From: Paenibacillus tianjinensis
Lineage (GTDB): Bacteria; Bacillota; Bacilli; Paenibacillales; Paenibacillaceae
Assembly: GCF_017086365.1 (NCBI RefSeq)
Contig: NZ_CP070969.1
Location: 1,860,001 to 1,924,000 of the forward strand
Length of the DNA stretch: 64,000 nucleotides
Direction of reading: 5' to 3'
The stretch's first letter is position 1, and each line of letters starts with the position of its first letter. A program made the position numbers and the translations under genes. Shown one piece after another: positions 8,742 to 17,502 of this stretch. The notes under the pieces were generated by a model that was not told where the DNA came from, ran no database searches, and was given only the letters and a program-made list of their open reading frames with translations.

Positions 8742-9476
8742 TTATTCCTTCATGTGGCTGGAATCCTTCTCCTTGGATCCGCCGACGTTGAACCCCATGC
8801 CTCCGGTATAGCTGCCTATTTGTCCGGTAACTCCGAGGCCTGCGCCTTGACCGCCTCCGAGCTGTGCCTGTGCCTGGGCTCCGAGTCCATTCTGACCGCC
8901 GAGCTGCAGTCCAGCATTGAAGCCTGCACCTTGGCTGATACCTAAGTGACCTTCCGCATCCGCTTGAAGCCCGTACTCTCCTCCCACAGTGGCCCCGGTA
9001 TGAAAACCAGCCCCCTGACCGCCTCCGATCTGTGTTTTAGCCTGTGCAGCAACTCCGTATTTGCCGAGGGCCACAGCTTCCGTATCGATTCCAAGCCCTT
9101 TTTGCGTGCCGAGATGGGCGTTGCCCTGCGCTTGAATTCCATAGGAGGCGCCGCCAAGATGTCCATTCGCGTGGAGCTCCGCGCCGTTTTTTGCTACATG
9201 CCCGCCTGTATTCAGGCCTAAGCCATGCTTGCCGCCGACTTCGCCGCCGGTTTTCAATTGGATTCCCTGCCCGCTGCCTGCGCTTGCATTTAAATACCCG
9301 TCGGCCAGCTGTTTGGCGGTGGTGCCGGAATTGTCTGCTGCTGGGAGGTCTGCCGGGCTGCTGTCTGAGCGGTAGTGATGATAGTAGTGGGCATAGGGAA
9401 AAGATTCCTGACTGGCAGTCCGGATATAGCTGTACCGGTAATTTGTCGAGACCGGATTTTCGTTCTCAAAGGTCAT
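8742..9476 (-). CDS. Gly/Ala-rich repeat protein, possibly spore-surface
   Basis: A protein of about 244 residues. The first 65 residues are Tyr/Ser/His-rich; the rest is a run of about seven degenerate 20-22-residue repeats around GLGxxxxGxxxGGxxGxxAxAxxxLGxxxGxG (for example GGGQGAGFHTGATVGGEYG and GGGQGAGLGVTGQIGS). The regular Gly spacing with alternating hydrophobic positions suggests a beta-solenoid or a coat/filament-like surface protein. The ATG chosen has GGAGG eight bases upstream; another ATG 15 bases earlier is in frame but overlaps that ribosome site. No signal peptide or membrane span is seen. Function unknown. Confidence 0.75.
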   Translation of the reverse strand: MTFENENPVSTNYRYSYIRTASQESFPYAHYYHHYRSDSSPADLPAADNSGTTAKQLADGYLNASAGSGQGIQLKTGGEVGGKHGLGLNTGGHVAKNGAELHANGHLGGASYGIQAQGNAHLGTQKGLGIDTEAVALGKYGVAAQAKTQIGGGQGAGFHTGATVGGEYGLQADAEGHLGISQGAGFNAGLQLGGQNGLGAQAQAQLGGGQGAGLGVTGQIGSYTGGMGFNVGGSKEKDSSHMKE

Positions 9477-9710
9477 CCAAGATTCCTCCATTGTTATCCA
9501 TAGGTTTAAATTAGCCTATTCATCATGGGGATGAAATGATACCTTGTTTTCAGCAGTGACATTCTTATAGCCCATGCATTTGCCCGGCTTTTTCTTTTGT
9601 CTCCACCATATTCGTAAGATCATCTAATACCAATCATTTCAGGCTGGCACTATAATAAGTTAGGAAAAATTATATGGGAAATCACCCATGCCGGAAAGGA
9701 ATGTTCGTAC

Positions 9711-10670
9711 ATGCCATTAGTTGATATGCCGCTTGAACAGTTGAAGAAGTATGAGGGAAGGAATCCGCGGCCGGCAGATTTCGATGCCTACTGGGAGCGG
9801 GCGTTGGAAGAGCTTGAAGCTGTAGAGGCCAATCTTGAGCTGATTCCAAGCGCTTTTCAGACCCCTCAGGCAGAATGCTTCGATCTCTACTTTACGGGAG
9901 TGCGGGGAGCTCGCATTCATGCCAAATACATTCGCCCCAAAAAGGTGAACACGCCGCAGCCGGTGATTCTGCAATTCCACGGATACACCGGGGACTCCGG
10001 CGACTGGCAGGACAAGCTGGCGTATACATCGCTGGGCTTTTCGGTCTTGGCGCTCGATTGCCGGGGGCAGGGCGGTTCCTCGGAGGATACAGGAGGTGTG
10101 AAAGGAAACACCCATAATGGTCATATTATCCGCGGATTGGATGATCATCCGGACAACCTGCTGTTCCGCCATATCTATCTGGATACCGTCCAGTTAGCCA
10201 GAATTGCTTTTGGCCTGCCGGGGGTTGATCCGCAGCGTGTATATGCAGCTGGCGGATCCCAAGGAGGCGCGTTAACGATTGCCTGTGCAGCACTTGAACC
10301 CCGGGTAAAAAAGCTAGCACCCACATTTCCGTTCCTATGCGATTACAAACGCGTTTGGGAGATGGATCTGGATAAGGATGCCTATCTGGAGCTGAATACG
10401 TTTTTCCGTAAGTTCGATCCGCTGCATGAACGCGAGGATGAGATCTTTGAGAAGCTCGGATATATCGATCTGCAGTATTTGGCCCCGCGTATCCAAGGGG
10501 AAGTTTTATTTTTCACCGGCCTGATGGATACCATTTGTCCGCCTTCCACCCAGTTCGCAGCGTATAACAAAATCATTTCACCGAAGCAGCTGGTCGTCTA
10601 TCCGGATTTTGGACATGAATGGCTTCCCGGCAGTGCCGACCGTGCCATGCAGTTTTTCCTGGAAGAGTAG
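9711..10670 (+). CDS. Acetyl-xylan esterase/cephalosporin-C deacetylase family
   Basis: A 319-residue alpha/beta hydrolase of the AXE1 family (carbohydrate esterase 7), which removes acetyl groups from xylo-oligosaccharides and related acetylated compounds in the cytoplasm. The catalytic serine sits in GGSQGG (about residue 184), the Asp in GLMDTICPPS (near 272) and the His in FGHEW near the C-terminus; RGQGGSS (near 120) and HGYTG (near 90) are family-specific loops. The length matches the family. GAAAGGA lies 10 bases before the ATG. It is a single-gene unit between the repeat protein and the convergent Bce-like operon. Confidence 0.93.
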   Translation: MPLVDMPLEQLKKYEGRNPRPADFDAYWERALEELEAVEANLELIPSAFQTPQAECFDLYFTGVRGARIHAKYIRPKKVNTPQPVILQFHGYTGDSGDWQDKLAYTSLGFSVLALDCRGQGGSSEDTGGVKGNTHNGHIIRGLDDHPDNLLFRHIYLDTVQLARIAFGLPGVDPQRVYAAGGSQGGALTIACAALEPRVKKLAPTFPFLCDYKRVWEMDLDKDAYLELNTFFRKFDPLHEREDEIFEKLGYIDLQYLAPRIQGEVLFFTGLMDTICPPSTQFAAYNKIISPKQLVVYPDFGHEWLPGSADRAMQFFLEE

Positions 10671-10716
10671 CTTCATAGATTGATATTCGGCGGCGGACTT
10701 GCAGAAATTGGGGCAA

Positions 10717-12603
10717 TCAGTTAAAGCCAGCTGAGTGTTTCAAATGCTCTAAATAACGGGCACGGATCAGCAGAAAGTACAGGATTTGCGCGGCAAGGAA
10801 AATAATGCTGACCGTAATGGCCGAATGAATCACCGGCGAATGAAACAGGTTATGCAGAGCATAGAGCGCAACCGAGCTGTGAATAAGCGCGACCGCGAGC
10901 GGTACGAAAAACAACAGCGCCAGCTGTAGAGTTGCCACCTTCCCAAGCTCCTTGCCGGTCAACCCGATCTTCGATAGGGAACGGTACTTCTGCTTGTCAT
11001 CATTAAGGTCGGTAAACAGCCGGAAATATAGAAAGCTTCCCGTAGCAACAAAAAATAAGCAACTGACAAACAACCCGACGAAAAGCATCAGATTATAGGT
11101 CCGCTTCATCTCTTCCTCCAAATAGGCAGGAGATGCGAACCAAAAACGGGAGGGTTGTGCAGATCCGAGCTGCGCGGCGATGGCCTTCCCCGTGTCCGCC
11201 GTTGAATCGGCGCTGTCCGTATCGTAAGCGGTGAGAAGCTGTTCTTTTTGCGGATTGCCCAAGGTGTTATACATCCGATCCGGAACGATCAACAGCGGTT
11301 CATCAATCATGGGAGGTGTGACTGCCTTTCCGACGATTTGTTTCATGATGAGTGTGATGGACGTTCCTTTCACTGACCACTCGTGTTCCGGCAACGGCCG
11401 GTTATTCATGGTCCAGATGGGCGCGGCTTCCTTTTCCTGCAGCGACAGTACCGGGTAATCCAAGGCTTTTGCAAGCTTGTTATATTCGGATAGGTTGATG
11501 AAGTTCAGAGATTGTCCATTTATCGAATCGAAGGTTGCTACATGGACGGACAATTTATCATAACGAACTCCCCGTTCTTTGAGCACTTGTTCAATTTTGT
11601 TAGTGTGATAGGCTGCCTGCCCGGCATCGCCGGTGGTTTGGATATAAGTATAGGCGAACGGGTACGCAGCCGAGATTTGTTTGTGGATGGTTTCCAGAAA
11701 TCCCATCAAGCCGCCCATAGCGCAAATGGCGACTGTCGAAACGACCGTCACGAGAAAGAACAACCGGGCATTGTCCTTCATGCGGTAAGCCATGTCAGAT
11801 AGAACGAGCACATTCGTTTTGCGCAAAAAAACAGAGCGGTTGCTTCTTAACATACGAATCACAAACACGCTTAATTGTGTGTACATAAAGTAAGTGCCGA
11901 TGATGATGATAACCGTGACCGGCAAAAGAGCAAAAACGACTGTAGGACCTTTAACCTGGAACGATATGATGTATCCGGCAAGAAGAAGGCAGAACGCTGT
12001 AATGGAAAGAAGAACGGACGATTTAGGCTCAGGCTTCGGTTTGGCGCTGCTACTCAGCAGATCAATCGGCTTGCTGGCCCTTACGAATACGGCTGTGAAC
12101 GCGGAGATGACGAGAAACAACAGCACGAATGCGGACAGAGTGAGCAGAATGGCTGTGCCAGGCATGTAGTATGGCAGCGGGCTCATGTGCATCACATCGG
12201 CTCCGATCATCATGAATAGCTTGGCGAACAGCATGCCGGCGGCAAGACCTGCCACAATGGAAGCAAAACCGATCACCATATTTTCGATAAAGACGATCTG
12301 TCGCAGCTGGTTGTAAGTCATACCGTGCATAATGAGCACACCGAATTCCCGTTTGCGGGATTTCAGGAAGGCACTGCCGGAATAGAGAACGAAGAAGATG
12401 GAGAACAAATATACGATATATTCCGCAACCGTCATCGCCTCAACCGCTGACCCGTTGAAACCGGAATTTTTAATTGCAGGGTGAAAAATAAAAACAGCAT
12501 ACATGAAAAAGATCGTCACCGAAAACGTGCTGCTAAGAAAAAAAGCGGCATATGTCCGTTTGTTCCGGCTAACATTCCGGAGGGCAAATTGTCGCAGCGT
12601 CAC
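10717..12603 (-). CDS. BceB-type ABC transporter permease
   Basis: A 628-residue FtsX-like permease. It has the BceB layout: several membrane spans up front, a large extracellular domain between spans (about residues 310-510) and two or more spans at the end. In the family this domain binds peptide antibiotics such as bacitracin or lantibiotics complexed with lipid-linked cell-wall precursors and also signals to the partner kinase. It is the last gene of a four-gene minus-strand operon (response regulator, kinase, ATPase, permease), 24 bases after the ATPase gene. The antibiotic recognised cannot be predicted. Confidence 0.92.
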   Translation of the reverse strand: MTLRQFALRNVSRNKRTYAAFFLSSTFSVTIFFMYAVFIFHPAIKNSGFNGSAVEAMTVAEYIVYLFSIFFVLYSGSAFLKSRKREFGVLIMHGMTYNQLRQIVFIENMVIGFASIVAGLAAGMLFAKLFMMIGADVMHMSPLPYYMPGTAILLTLSAFVLLFLVISAFTAVFVRASKPIDLLSSSAKPKPEPKSSVLLSITAFCLLLAGYIISFQVKGPTVVFALLPVTVIIIIGTYFMYTQLSVFVIRMLRSNRSVFLRKTNVLVLSDMAYRMKDNARLFFLVTVVSTVAICAMGGLMGFLETIHKQISAAYPFAYTYIQTTGDAGQAAYHTNKIEQVLKERGVRYDKLSVHVATFDSINGQSLNFINLSEYNKLAKALDYPVLSLQEKEAAPIWTMNNRPLPEHEWSVKGTSITLIMKQIVGKAVTPPMIDEPLLIVPDRMYNTLGNPQKEQLLTAYDTDSADSTADTGKAIAAQLGSAQPSRFWFASPAYLEEEMKRTYNLMLFVGLFVSCLFFVATGSFLYFRLFTDLNDDKQKYRSLSKIGLTGKELGKVATLQLALLFFVPLAVALIHSSVALYALHNLFHSPVIHSAITVSIIFLAAQILYFLLIRARYLEHLKHSAGFN

Positions 12604-12627
12604 TTATTGATCCTCCCGAAACTCCTC

Positions 12628-13401
12628 TTAATGGACACGAAGCGTTGAAAGCTCATGTGCATTCCCTCCCATTAGCGAAAGCATATCGATAATCTGCTGG
12701 AAGAAAGCCTGGCGGTTGTTTCCACTGTAAAATTCATTATAGAGTCGGCCGTCCTTGATGAATACGACCCGGTGGCAGTAGCTGGCCGCGAGAGCATCAT
12801 GGGTGACCAGCAGCATGGTCGTTTGATCGGTATGGTTGATGGCCTCCATCATTTCCATTACATCCCGTGAGGATTTGGAATCGAGATTTCCCGTCGGCTC
12901 ATCGGCCAGCAGCAGCGAAGGGGAATGAATAATGGCCCTTGCAATGGCGGCCCTCTGCCGTTGCCCTCCCGAAACCTCATAGGTTCGTTTATTCAGAATT
13001 TCGGTGATGCCCAGTTTTTTGGCCACCGGATGAAGCTTGGCGTCCATCTCTTTCACACTTTTCCCGTCCAGCGTAAGAGGGAGGAGGATATTTTCCCCGA
13101 TGGTCAGCGTATCCAGCAAATTAAAATCCTGAAAGACAAAACCCAGCTTCCGTCTGCGGAACAGGGCCAGATCGTGTTTGGATAACAGGTGGGGATTCTC
13201 CCCATTAATCAACACTTCCCCGGAGGTAGGCGTGTCGATTGTGGATACTACGTTCAGCAGGGTTGTTTTGCCGCTGCCTGAAGGACCCATAATGCCGACA
13301 AATTCGCCTTTGCCGACAACCAGATTCATATCACTCATCGCCCTATACGCAATGCTGCCAGCATAAACTTTTTCCAGATTGCGCACGATTAACATATCCA
13401 T
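12628..13401 (-). CDS. BceA-type ABC transporter ATPase
   Basis: A protein of about 257 residues with a complete ABC cassette: Walker A GPSGSGKTT, Q-loop FQDFNLL, signature VSGGQRQRAAIARAI, Walker B LLLADEPTGNLD and the switch His in VTHD. This is the MacB/BceA type that pairs with an FtsX-like permease. The start was set at the ATG 10 bases after AAAGGAAG, one base beyond the kinase stop codon; ATG codons up to 21 bases upstream would overlap the kinase gene. It powers the adjacent BceB-like permease in antimicrobial-peptide detoxification. Confidence 0.92.
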   Translation of the reverse strand: MDMLIVRNLEKVYAGSIAYRAMSDMNLVVGKGEFVGIMGPSGSGKTTLLNVVSTIDTPTSGEVLINGENPHLLSKHDLALFRRRKLGFVFQDFNLLDTLTIGENILLPLTLDGKSVKEMDAKLHPVAKKLGITEILNKRTYEVSGGQRQRAAIARAIIHSPSLLLADEPTGNLDSKSSRDVMEMMEAINHTDQTTMLLVTHDALAASYCHRVVFIKDGRLYNEFYSGNNRQAFFQQIIDMLSLMGGNAHELSTLRVH

Positions 13402-13402
13402 A

Positions 13403-14404
13403 TCAGGCATTCTTCCTTTCATACGGCCGGATCCCCATCCATATACGTACTGCTGTCCCTTGTCCCTGCTCGGATTCGATTTCGACGTGATGATCTAGCC
13501 TCGAGGCGATTTCCCGAACCAGGTAGAGCCCCATGCCGGTGGATTCGCCGAACTGTCTTCCGTTTTCCCCTGTAAAATAGGCATCGAACACCCGCTTGAT
13601 ATCCTGTTTCGGTATTCCCGCTCCGTTGTCCCGAATCTCAAGAGCAACTTGCTGTCCGTCTACCTCAGAGCTAATCAGGACACGGCTGCTTGCGCCTGCC
13701 GAATACCGCACCGCATTGGTGATTAATTGGCCGAGTGCGAATGCAAGCCATTTGTCATCGGACATGACCATCAGCCGTTCATCCACCTGAATTTCCGGGA
13801 AGACCTTATTGCGGATAAATAAATTTCTGTGTTCAGCCACCACTTTCCCGACCAGCTGATGAAGATGCACCGGCTCCGCCACGAAATCCTGCTCGAACGC
13901 ATCCAAGCGTGAGGTATACAGCACCGTGTCAAGTCCCTTTCTCAGCTTGTCTATTTCCTCTCGAATGCTGTCAAAGAAGGGGTCGGTTTCATTCTGAACC
14001 GCAAGGTGCATAACGGATAGCGGGGTTTTCATCTGGTGCACCCACTGATTGATAAAGGTGATGTGATCGTTCAGCTTTTTACGGTATTGTTGGATATCGT
14101 TCTGATACAGACGATACTTCCCCTGAAGCAGATGCCCAAGTGCATCCGCGAGCGGAGCGTTCCCGATAAATTCGGCCGATTCGTCAATGGACAGAAGCGG
14201 ACGAGTCAGCCTCCGGTAAAACCGGTAATGGCGGATATAACGGTATATCAGGTAAAACGAGAATAAGGCCGTATTTACAATGCAGATGTACGCAAGATCG
14301 AAGGTATTCCGAAAACCGGATAAGCGGCACATATAAACAGTCAGCAGAAGCTGTCCGGCATACATAAAGATTAACGGGGTCTGCTCTCTCCAAAATAACC
14401 TCAT
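13403..14404 (-). CDS. BceS-type intramembrane-sensing histidine kinase
   Basis: A 333-residue kinase with two close membrane spans (about residues 12-30 and 36-56) and almost no extracellular loop, as in BceS, which senses through the transporter rather than directly. The phospho-accepting His lies in NQWVHQMKTPLSVM (near 124); the ATP-binding part shows FALGQLITNAVRYS, DNGAGI and GESTGMGLYLV. It overlaps the response regulator gene by four bases (ATGA), so they are translationally coupled. Confidence 0.93.
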   Translation of the reverse strand: MRLFWREQTPLIFMYAGQLLLTVYMCRLSGFRNTFDLAYICIVNTALFSFYLIYRYIRHYRFYRRLTRPLLSIDESAEFIGNAPLADALGHLLQGKYRLYQNDIQQYRKKLNDHITFINQWVHQMKTPLSVMHLAVQNETDPFFDSIREEIDKLRKGLDTVLYTSRLDAFEQDFVAEPVHLHQLVGKVVAEHRNLFIRNKVFPEIQVDERLMVMSDDKWLAFALGQLITNAVRYSAGASSRVLISSEVDGQQVALEIRDNGAGIPKQDIKRVFDAYFTGENGRQFGESTGMGLYLVREIASRLDHHVEIESEQGQGTAVRIWMGIRPYERKNA

Positions 14405-15102
14405 GGCTCCTCCCTCCAGAAAGGCCGCAGTTTATATCCGGCTCCCCGCACGGTTTCCAGCGCTTCTTCAACGCCGAGCTCAGATAACTTTTTACGGATA
14501 CGCGTGATATTGACATTAAGCGTGTTGTCGTCAACTAACTGCTGATTGTTCCACAGTTTGTCCAGAAGATAGTCGCGGCTGACCACCTTGGAGCTGTTTT
14601 CCATCAGTGTTTCGATCAGCAAGGATTCTTTATGACTGAGATCTACGGTTTTGCCGGATAAGGTCAGCTCAAGCCTTTCGGGATACAACACGAGTCCTGT
14701 GCATTCCACGGTCCGTTCCCTCTTGCTCAGCGCGTATGAGCCGTAGGCACGGCGAAGCTGGCTCTTGATCTTGGCCATGACCACTTCATAATCGAAGGGC
14801 TTGGCGATATAATCATCCGCCCCGTTCTCCAGCGCCATAACCTGCTCCATTTTGCCGTCGCGGGCGGAGATGAACAGAATCGGGCAGGTGGAGACCGTTC
14901 GGATTTGCCTGCACCAGTAATAGCCGTCGTAACGGGGCAGATTAACATCCAGCAGCACGAGATCCGGACGAATGCCCTGGAACACCTCCATAACCCGGTC
15001 GAACTCCTTGACCGCTTCAGCCCGGAACCCGTATTTCTCCACATAGGATTGAAGCAGCTGCGCCAGCTTAAGATCGTCTTCTACAATCAGGATACTAAAC
15101 AT
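14401..15102 (-). CDS. BceR-type OmpR-family response regulator
   Basis: A 233-residue regulator. The receiver domain (1-120) carries the acidic pair in IVEDD, the phospho-acceptor Asp in LLDVNLP (about residue 52), Ser in FISA and Lys in AKPFDYE; the C-terminal winged helix (130-230) has LSHKESLLIETLMEN and TRIRKKL. It heads the operon and is preceded by AAGGAG nine bases before ATG. In the family it activates its transporter genes when peptide antibiotics are present. Confidence 0.94.
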   Translation of the reverse strand: MFSILIVEDDLKLAQLLQSYVEKYGFRAEAVKEFDRVMEVFQGIRPDLVLLDVNLPRYDGYYWCRQIRTVSTCPILFISARDGKMEQVMALENGADDYIAKPFDYEVVMAKIKSQLRRAYGSYALSKRERTVECTGLVLYPERLELTLSGKTVDLSHKESLLIETLMENSSKVVSRDYLLDKLWNNQQLVDDNTLNVNITRIRKKLSELGVEEALETVRGAGYKLRPFWREEP

Positions 15103-15233
15103 AGATTTGGCTCCTTTTTTGAATAGGCCGGATTAGGTTCAGCTTTAAACTATTATAACCTCCAGCAGCACTCTTTCAAGCGGATGAGATCCCATTTTAC
15201 GGGTCCTCCAATCCCGCTGGCAAATTTCATACT

Positions 15234-15250
15234 TGTAAGATTAATGTAAG
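15234..15250. promoter_or_regulatory. Candidate OmpR-type operator (11-bp-spaced direct repeat)
   Basis: TGTAAG occurs twice with an 11-bp period in the divergent region between the bceR-like gene and the esterase gene. Direct repeats one helical turn apart are typical for OmpR-family regulators, so the BceR-like protein may bind here and control one or both sides. Inference only. Confidence 0.35.
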
Positions 15251-15330
15251 GTAAATCGATAGCTTAGAGCGTTCTGTGAGGATAAGATTGGAACAAACAA
15301 GAATAGAAAGTTTTAAAAAGGAGAATCGGG

Positions 15331-16833
15331 ATGAGACTGTTTGAACTGTTGCTTTTTTTATCAAATATCGGCTGTTTAGCATTAACAGTCCTATTAACAA
15401 AGGGACGGCGTAGAATTCCAGTATTCGTTGCAAGCGGGATCGCTACACTTTTACTGGTCATTCATTGGGCGGTGGAAGGATACAGGGTTCAGCTATTGTT
15501 CCCGTATTGTATAACGATCCTTTTTTTGGCGGTTTCAGGTTATCGCTTTTTTAAGAAAAACGGCCCCAATAAAATTCCGCGATTCCTGTCGGGTGCAGCT
15601 TATACCGCTATAGCGGTAATGCTGGCCGTAACAGCGGTCCTCATGTATGCATTTCCGGTATTTAAACTACCTGAACCGGCAGGCGAATTTAAGGTAGGCA
15701 CGCAAACTTTTCATTTCGTGGATACCCATAGGAAAGAGATGTTCGGCGAAAGCAGAGAAGGGAATAGAGAATTAATGGTTCAGGTATGGTATCCGGCTCA
15801 AGCCGGCACCGGCAAGTATACTCCCTTTATTCCTGAACCCCGGATCTTACGCTATATGGCCGCGGACTATGGGCTTCCCGGGTTTACTTTTGGGCACCTG
15901 AGGTACGTATCCAGTCATACTTATTCGGGGGCCGAAGCCTCTTCGGCACAGACTTCATACCCGCTGATTCTTGCGAATCCCGGCAACGGCTCTTCCAGGT
16001 TCCTCCACACGTCGCAAGCCGAATCTCTCGCGAGTCACGGATATATCGTGGCAATTATCGACCACACCTACAATACATTTGCCACTGAGTTTCCAGACGG
16101 GCGAATCACGACCAGCACAACCAACGACTTATTCTCACCCGGCAATGATTACCGGACCGGAAGAGAAATTCGCGACAAGCTGGGAAAAGTCTTAACCGAA
16201 GATGTGACGTTTGTGCTGGACCAATTCCAGCTCATCCAATCAGGGCAGATTCCAAGTCATCTACAAGGGAAGATTGATCTGGGGCATGTCGGGGTGTTCG
16301 GTCATTCCATCGGTGGAGCAACGGCCTATGACGCTGCTTACGATCCGCGGATCGCGGTTGGCATAGACCTTGATGGAGGACTTTATCGTCTGCGTGACAG
16401 AGAGGGCCTGCGAAAGCCGTTTTTGTTCATTAACTCGGAAAGCTATTCCGAAAAATTAAAAAGGGTGATGGACAACCGGGTCTACACGGATGCAGAGCTT
16501 AAACGTATGGGCTCAACTAGAGAGTGGGAGGATCAAGTCACAGAAGATAAAAAGCTGGAGCTTGAACGGATGCGTGAAACAGCCGGCGCAGGGGGGCGAG
16601 TCCTATCTATTGAAAATACGGAGCATTTAAATTTTACCGACGTCCAGTTCATTTCACCGATCTTCAAAAGGCTGGGCATTACAGGAAAGATAAAGCCTGA
16701 AAGAGCGGACGCCGTTATCAATGCCTACATGCTGGATTTCTTCGATATGTATCTGAAAAATCAAGGCGGAATGTTACTAAAAGGACCGGATAGCCGCTTC
16801 CCGGAAGTGAAGTTCGTAAATTTGCTGCTATAA
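15331..16833 (+). CDS. Membrane-anchored PAF-acetylhydrolase-like esterase
   Basis: A 500-residue protein with three or four N-terminal membrane spans (residues 1-110) and a C-terminal alpha/beta hydrolase resembling platelet-activating-factor acetylhydrolase isoform II. Visible are the nucleophile elbow FGHSIGGAT (near residue 330), an Asp in GIDLDGG and a late His in NTEHLNF. AAAGGAG precedes the ATG. It is divergent from the bce-like operon and may share its regulatory region, so a role in lipid or lipid-linked antibiotic detoxification is possible but is inference. Confidence 0.85.
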   Translation: MRLFELLLFLSNIGCLALTVLLTKGRRRIPVFVASGIATLLLVIHWAVEGYRVQLLFPYCITILFLAVSGYRFFKKNGPNKIPRFLSGAAYTAIAVMLAVTAVLMYAFPVFKLPEPAGEFKVGTQTFHFVDTHRKEMFGESREGNRELMVQVWYPAQAGTGKYTPFIPEPRILRYMAADYGLPGFTFGHLRYVSSHTYSGAEASSAQTSYPLILANPGNGSSRFLHTSQAESLASHGYIVAIIDHTYNTFATEFPDGRITTSTTNDLFSPGNDYRTGREIRDKLGKVLTEDVTFVLDQFQLIQSGQIPSHLQGKIDLGHVGVFGHSIGGATAYDAAYDPRIAVGIDLDGGLYRLRDREGLRKPFLFINSESYSEKLKRVMDNRVYTDAELKRMGSTREWEDQVTEDKKLELERMRETAGAGGRVLSIENTEHLNFTDVQFISPIFKRLGITGKIKPERADAVINAYMLDFFDMYLKNQGGMLLKGPDSRFPEVKFVNLLL

Positions 16834-16842
16834 AAAAGGAAA

Positions 16843-16890
16843 GGGCACGATCCCGCACATTTCCGCCAGGGAGATGCACTGATCGTGCCC
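16843..16890 (-). terminator. Terminator downstream of spoVR
   Basis: A 10-bp perfect stem GGGCACGATC/GATCGTGCCC with a loop of about 28 bases; on the minus strand it is followed by a pyrimidine run ending in TTTTTT, right after the spoVR stop codon. It also lies just past the plus-strand esterase gene. Confidence 0.75.
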
Positions 16891-16899
16891 ATAATTCTG

Positions 16900-17486
16900 C
16901 TACAAAAACTTCCGCTGCACCTTTTTGCCGTCATAGGTAAAAAAGGCTTTTTTGTCTTCGACCACGGTTTGCAGGTGTACTGTACGGCCCCAGAGGTTGT
17001 AGATATGCGGGAGGGTACGCTCCAGATATTTCAGATCCAGCTCGATGCTCTCGTAGCGGTGGGCGATCATCAGCTCGCCATTACGCTCGTAGTCAGCATC
17101 CTGGACAACCAGGTAAGGTGAGCCACCGTTGACCCTGGCGAGCACGAGCTGGTCGCGCACATTCTCCCAGGCTTTGTCGGTGATTTTCCATTCCGGGCCT
17201 TTTTTCTCGAACACATAGAGGTCCAGGTCATTGACCAGCTCCTTGGACAGGTAGCTGCGGATGAATGAGATGTCAGAGTCGAGCTCGCGGACTTCGAAGA
17301 TTTTGTCGCGGTCCCAGCGGCGCTCGATGTCCTCGAAGATTTTGAGACCCAGGTAATACGGGTTCAGGCTCTGGCGCGAAGGCTGCACCACCGATGAATT
17401 CAGCTTCGAGTATTCAATCGTCTCCTCGGGCGTCAGGTCCAGCTCGCGCATGATGCGCTGATGCCAGTAGGAGGCCCAGCCTTCGT
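16900..17486 (-). CDS. spoVR: spoVR, 3' part (split by the inserted element)
   Basis: This is the C-terminal 40% of SpoVR, a cytoplasmic protein of sporulating cells linked to spore cortex formation. It reads [17 protein letters not shown] at the junction and runs to [14 protein letters not shown]. Upstream of the junction the frame meets a TAG within the element, so there is no start of its own; only internal ATG codons exist. Fusion to the other host part at the 13-bp core gives a continuous frame. Compared with the element's own copy, this part lacks 17 residues after RRWD, an in-frame gap in a stretch the other copy keeps. Confidence 0.93.
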
Positions 17487-17502
17487 ATTGCTAAGGTGCT
17501 TA
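17474..17502. other. Left attachment site (attL) of the spoVR element
   Basis: The shared core GCCCAGCCTTCGT is followed on the element side by ATTGCT and the arm AAGGTGCTTA. That arm is an exact inverted copy of one at the other end. The TTA of the arm is the stop codon of the leftmost element gene on the minus strand. Confidence 0.88.

Noticed and set aside
15331..16833. Secreted lipase with a cleavable signal peptide
   Set aside because: The N-terminus has several membrane spans rather than a single signal sequence, so a membrane-anchored enzyme fits better.
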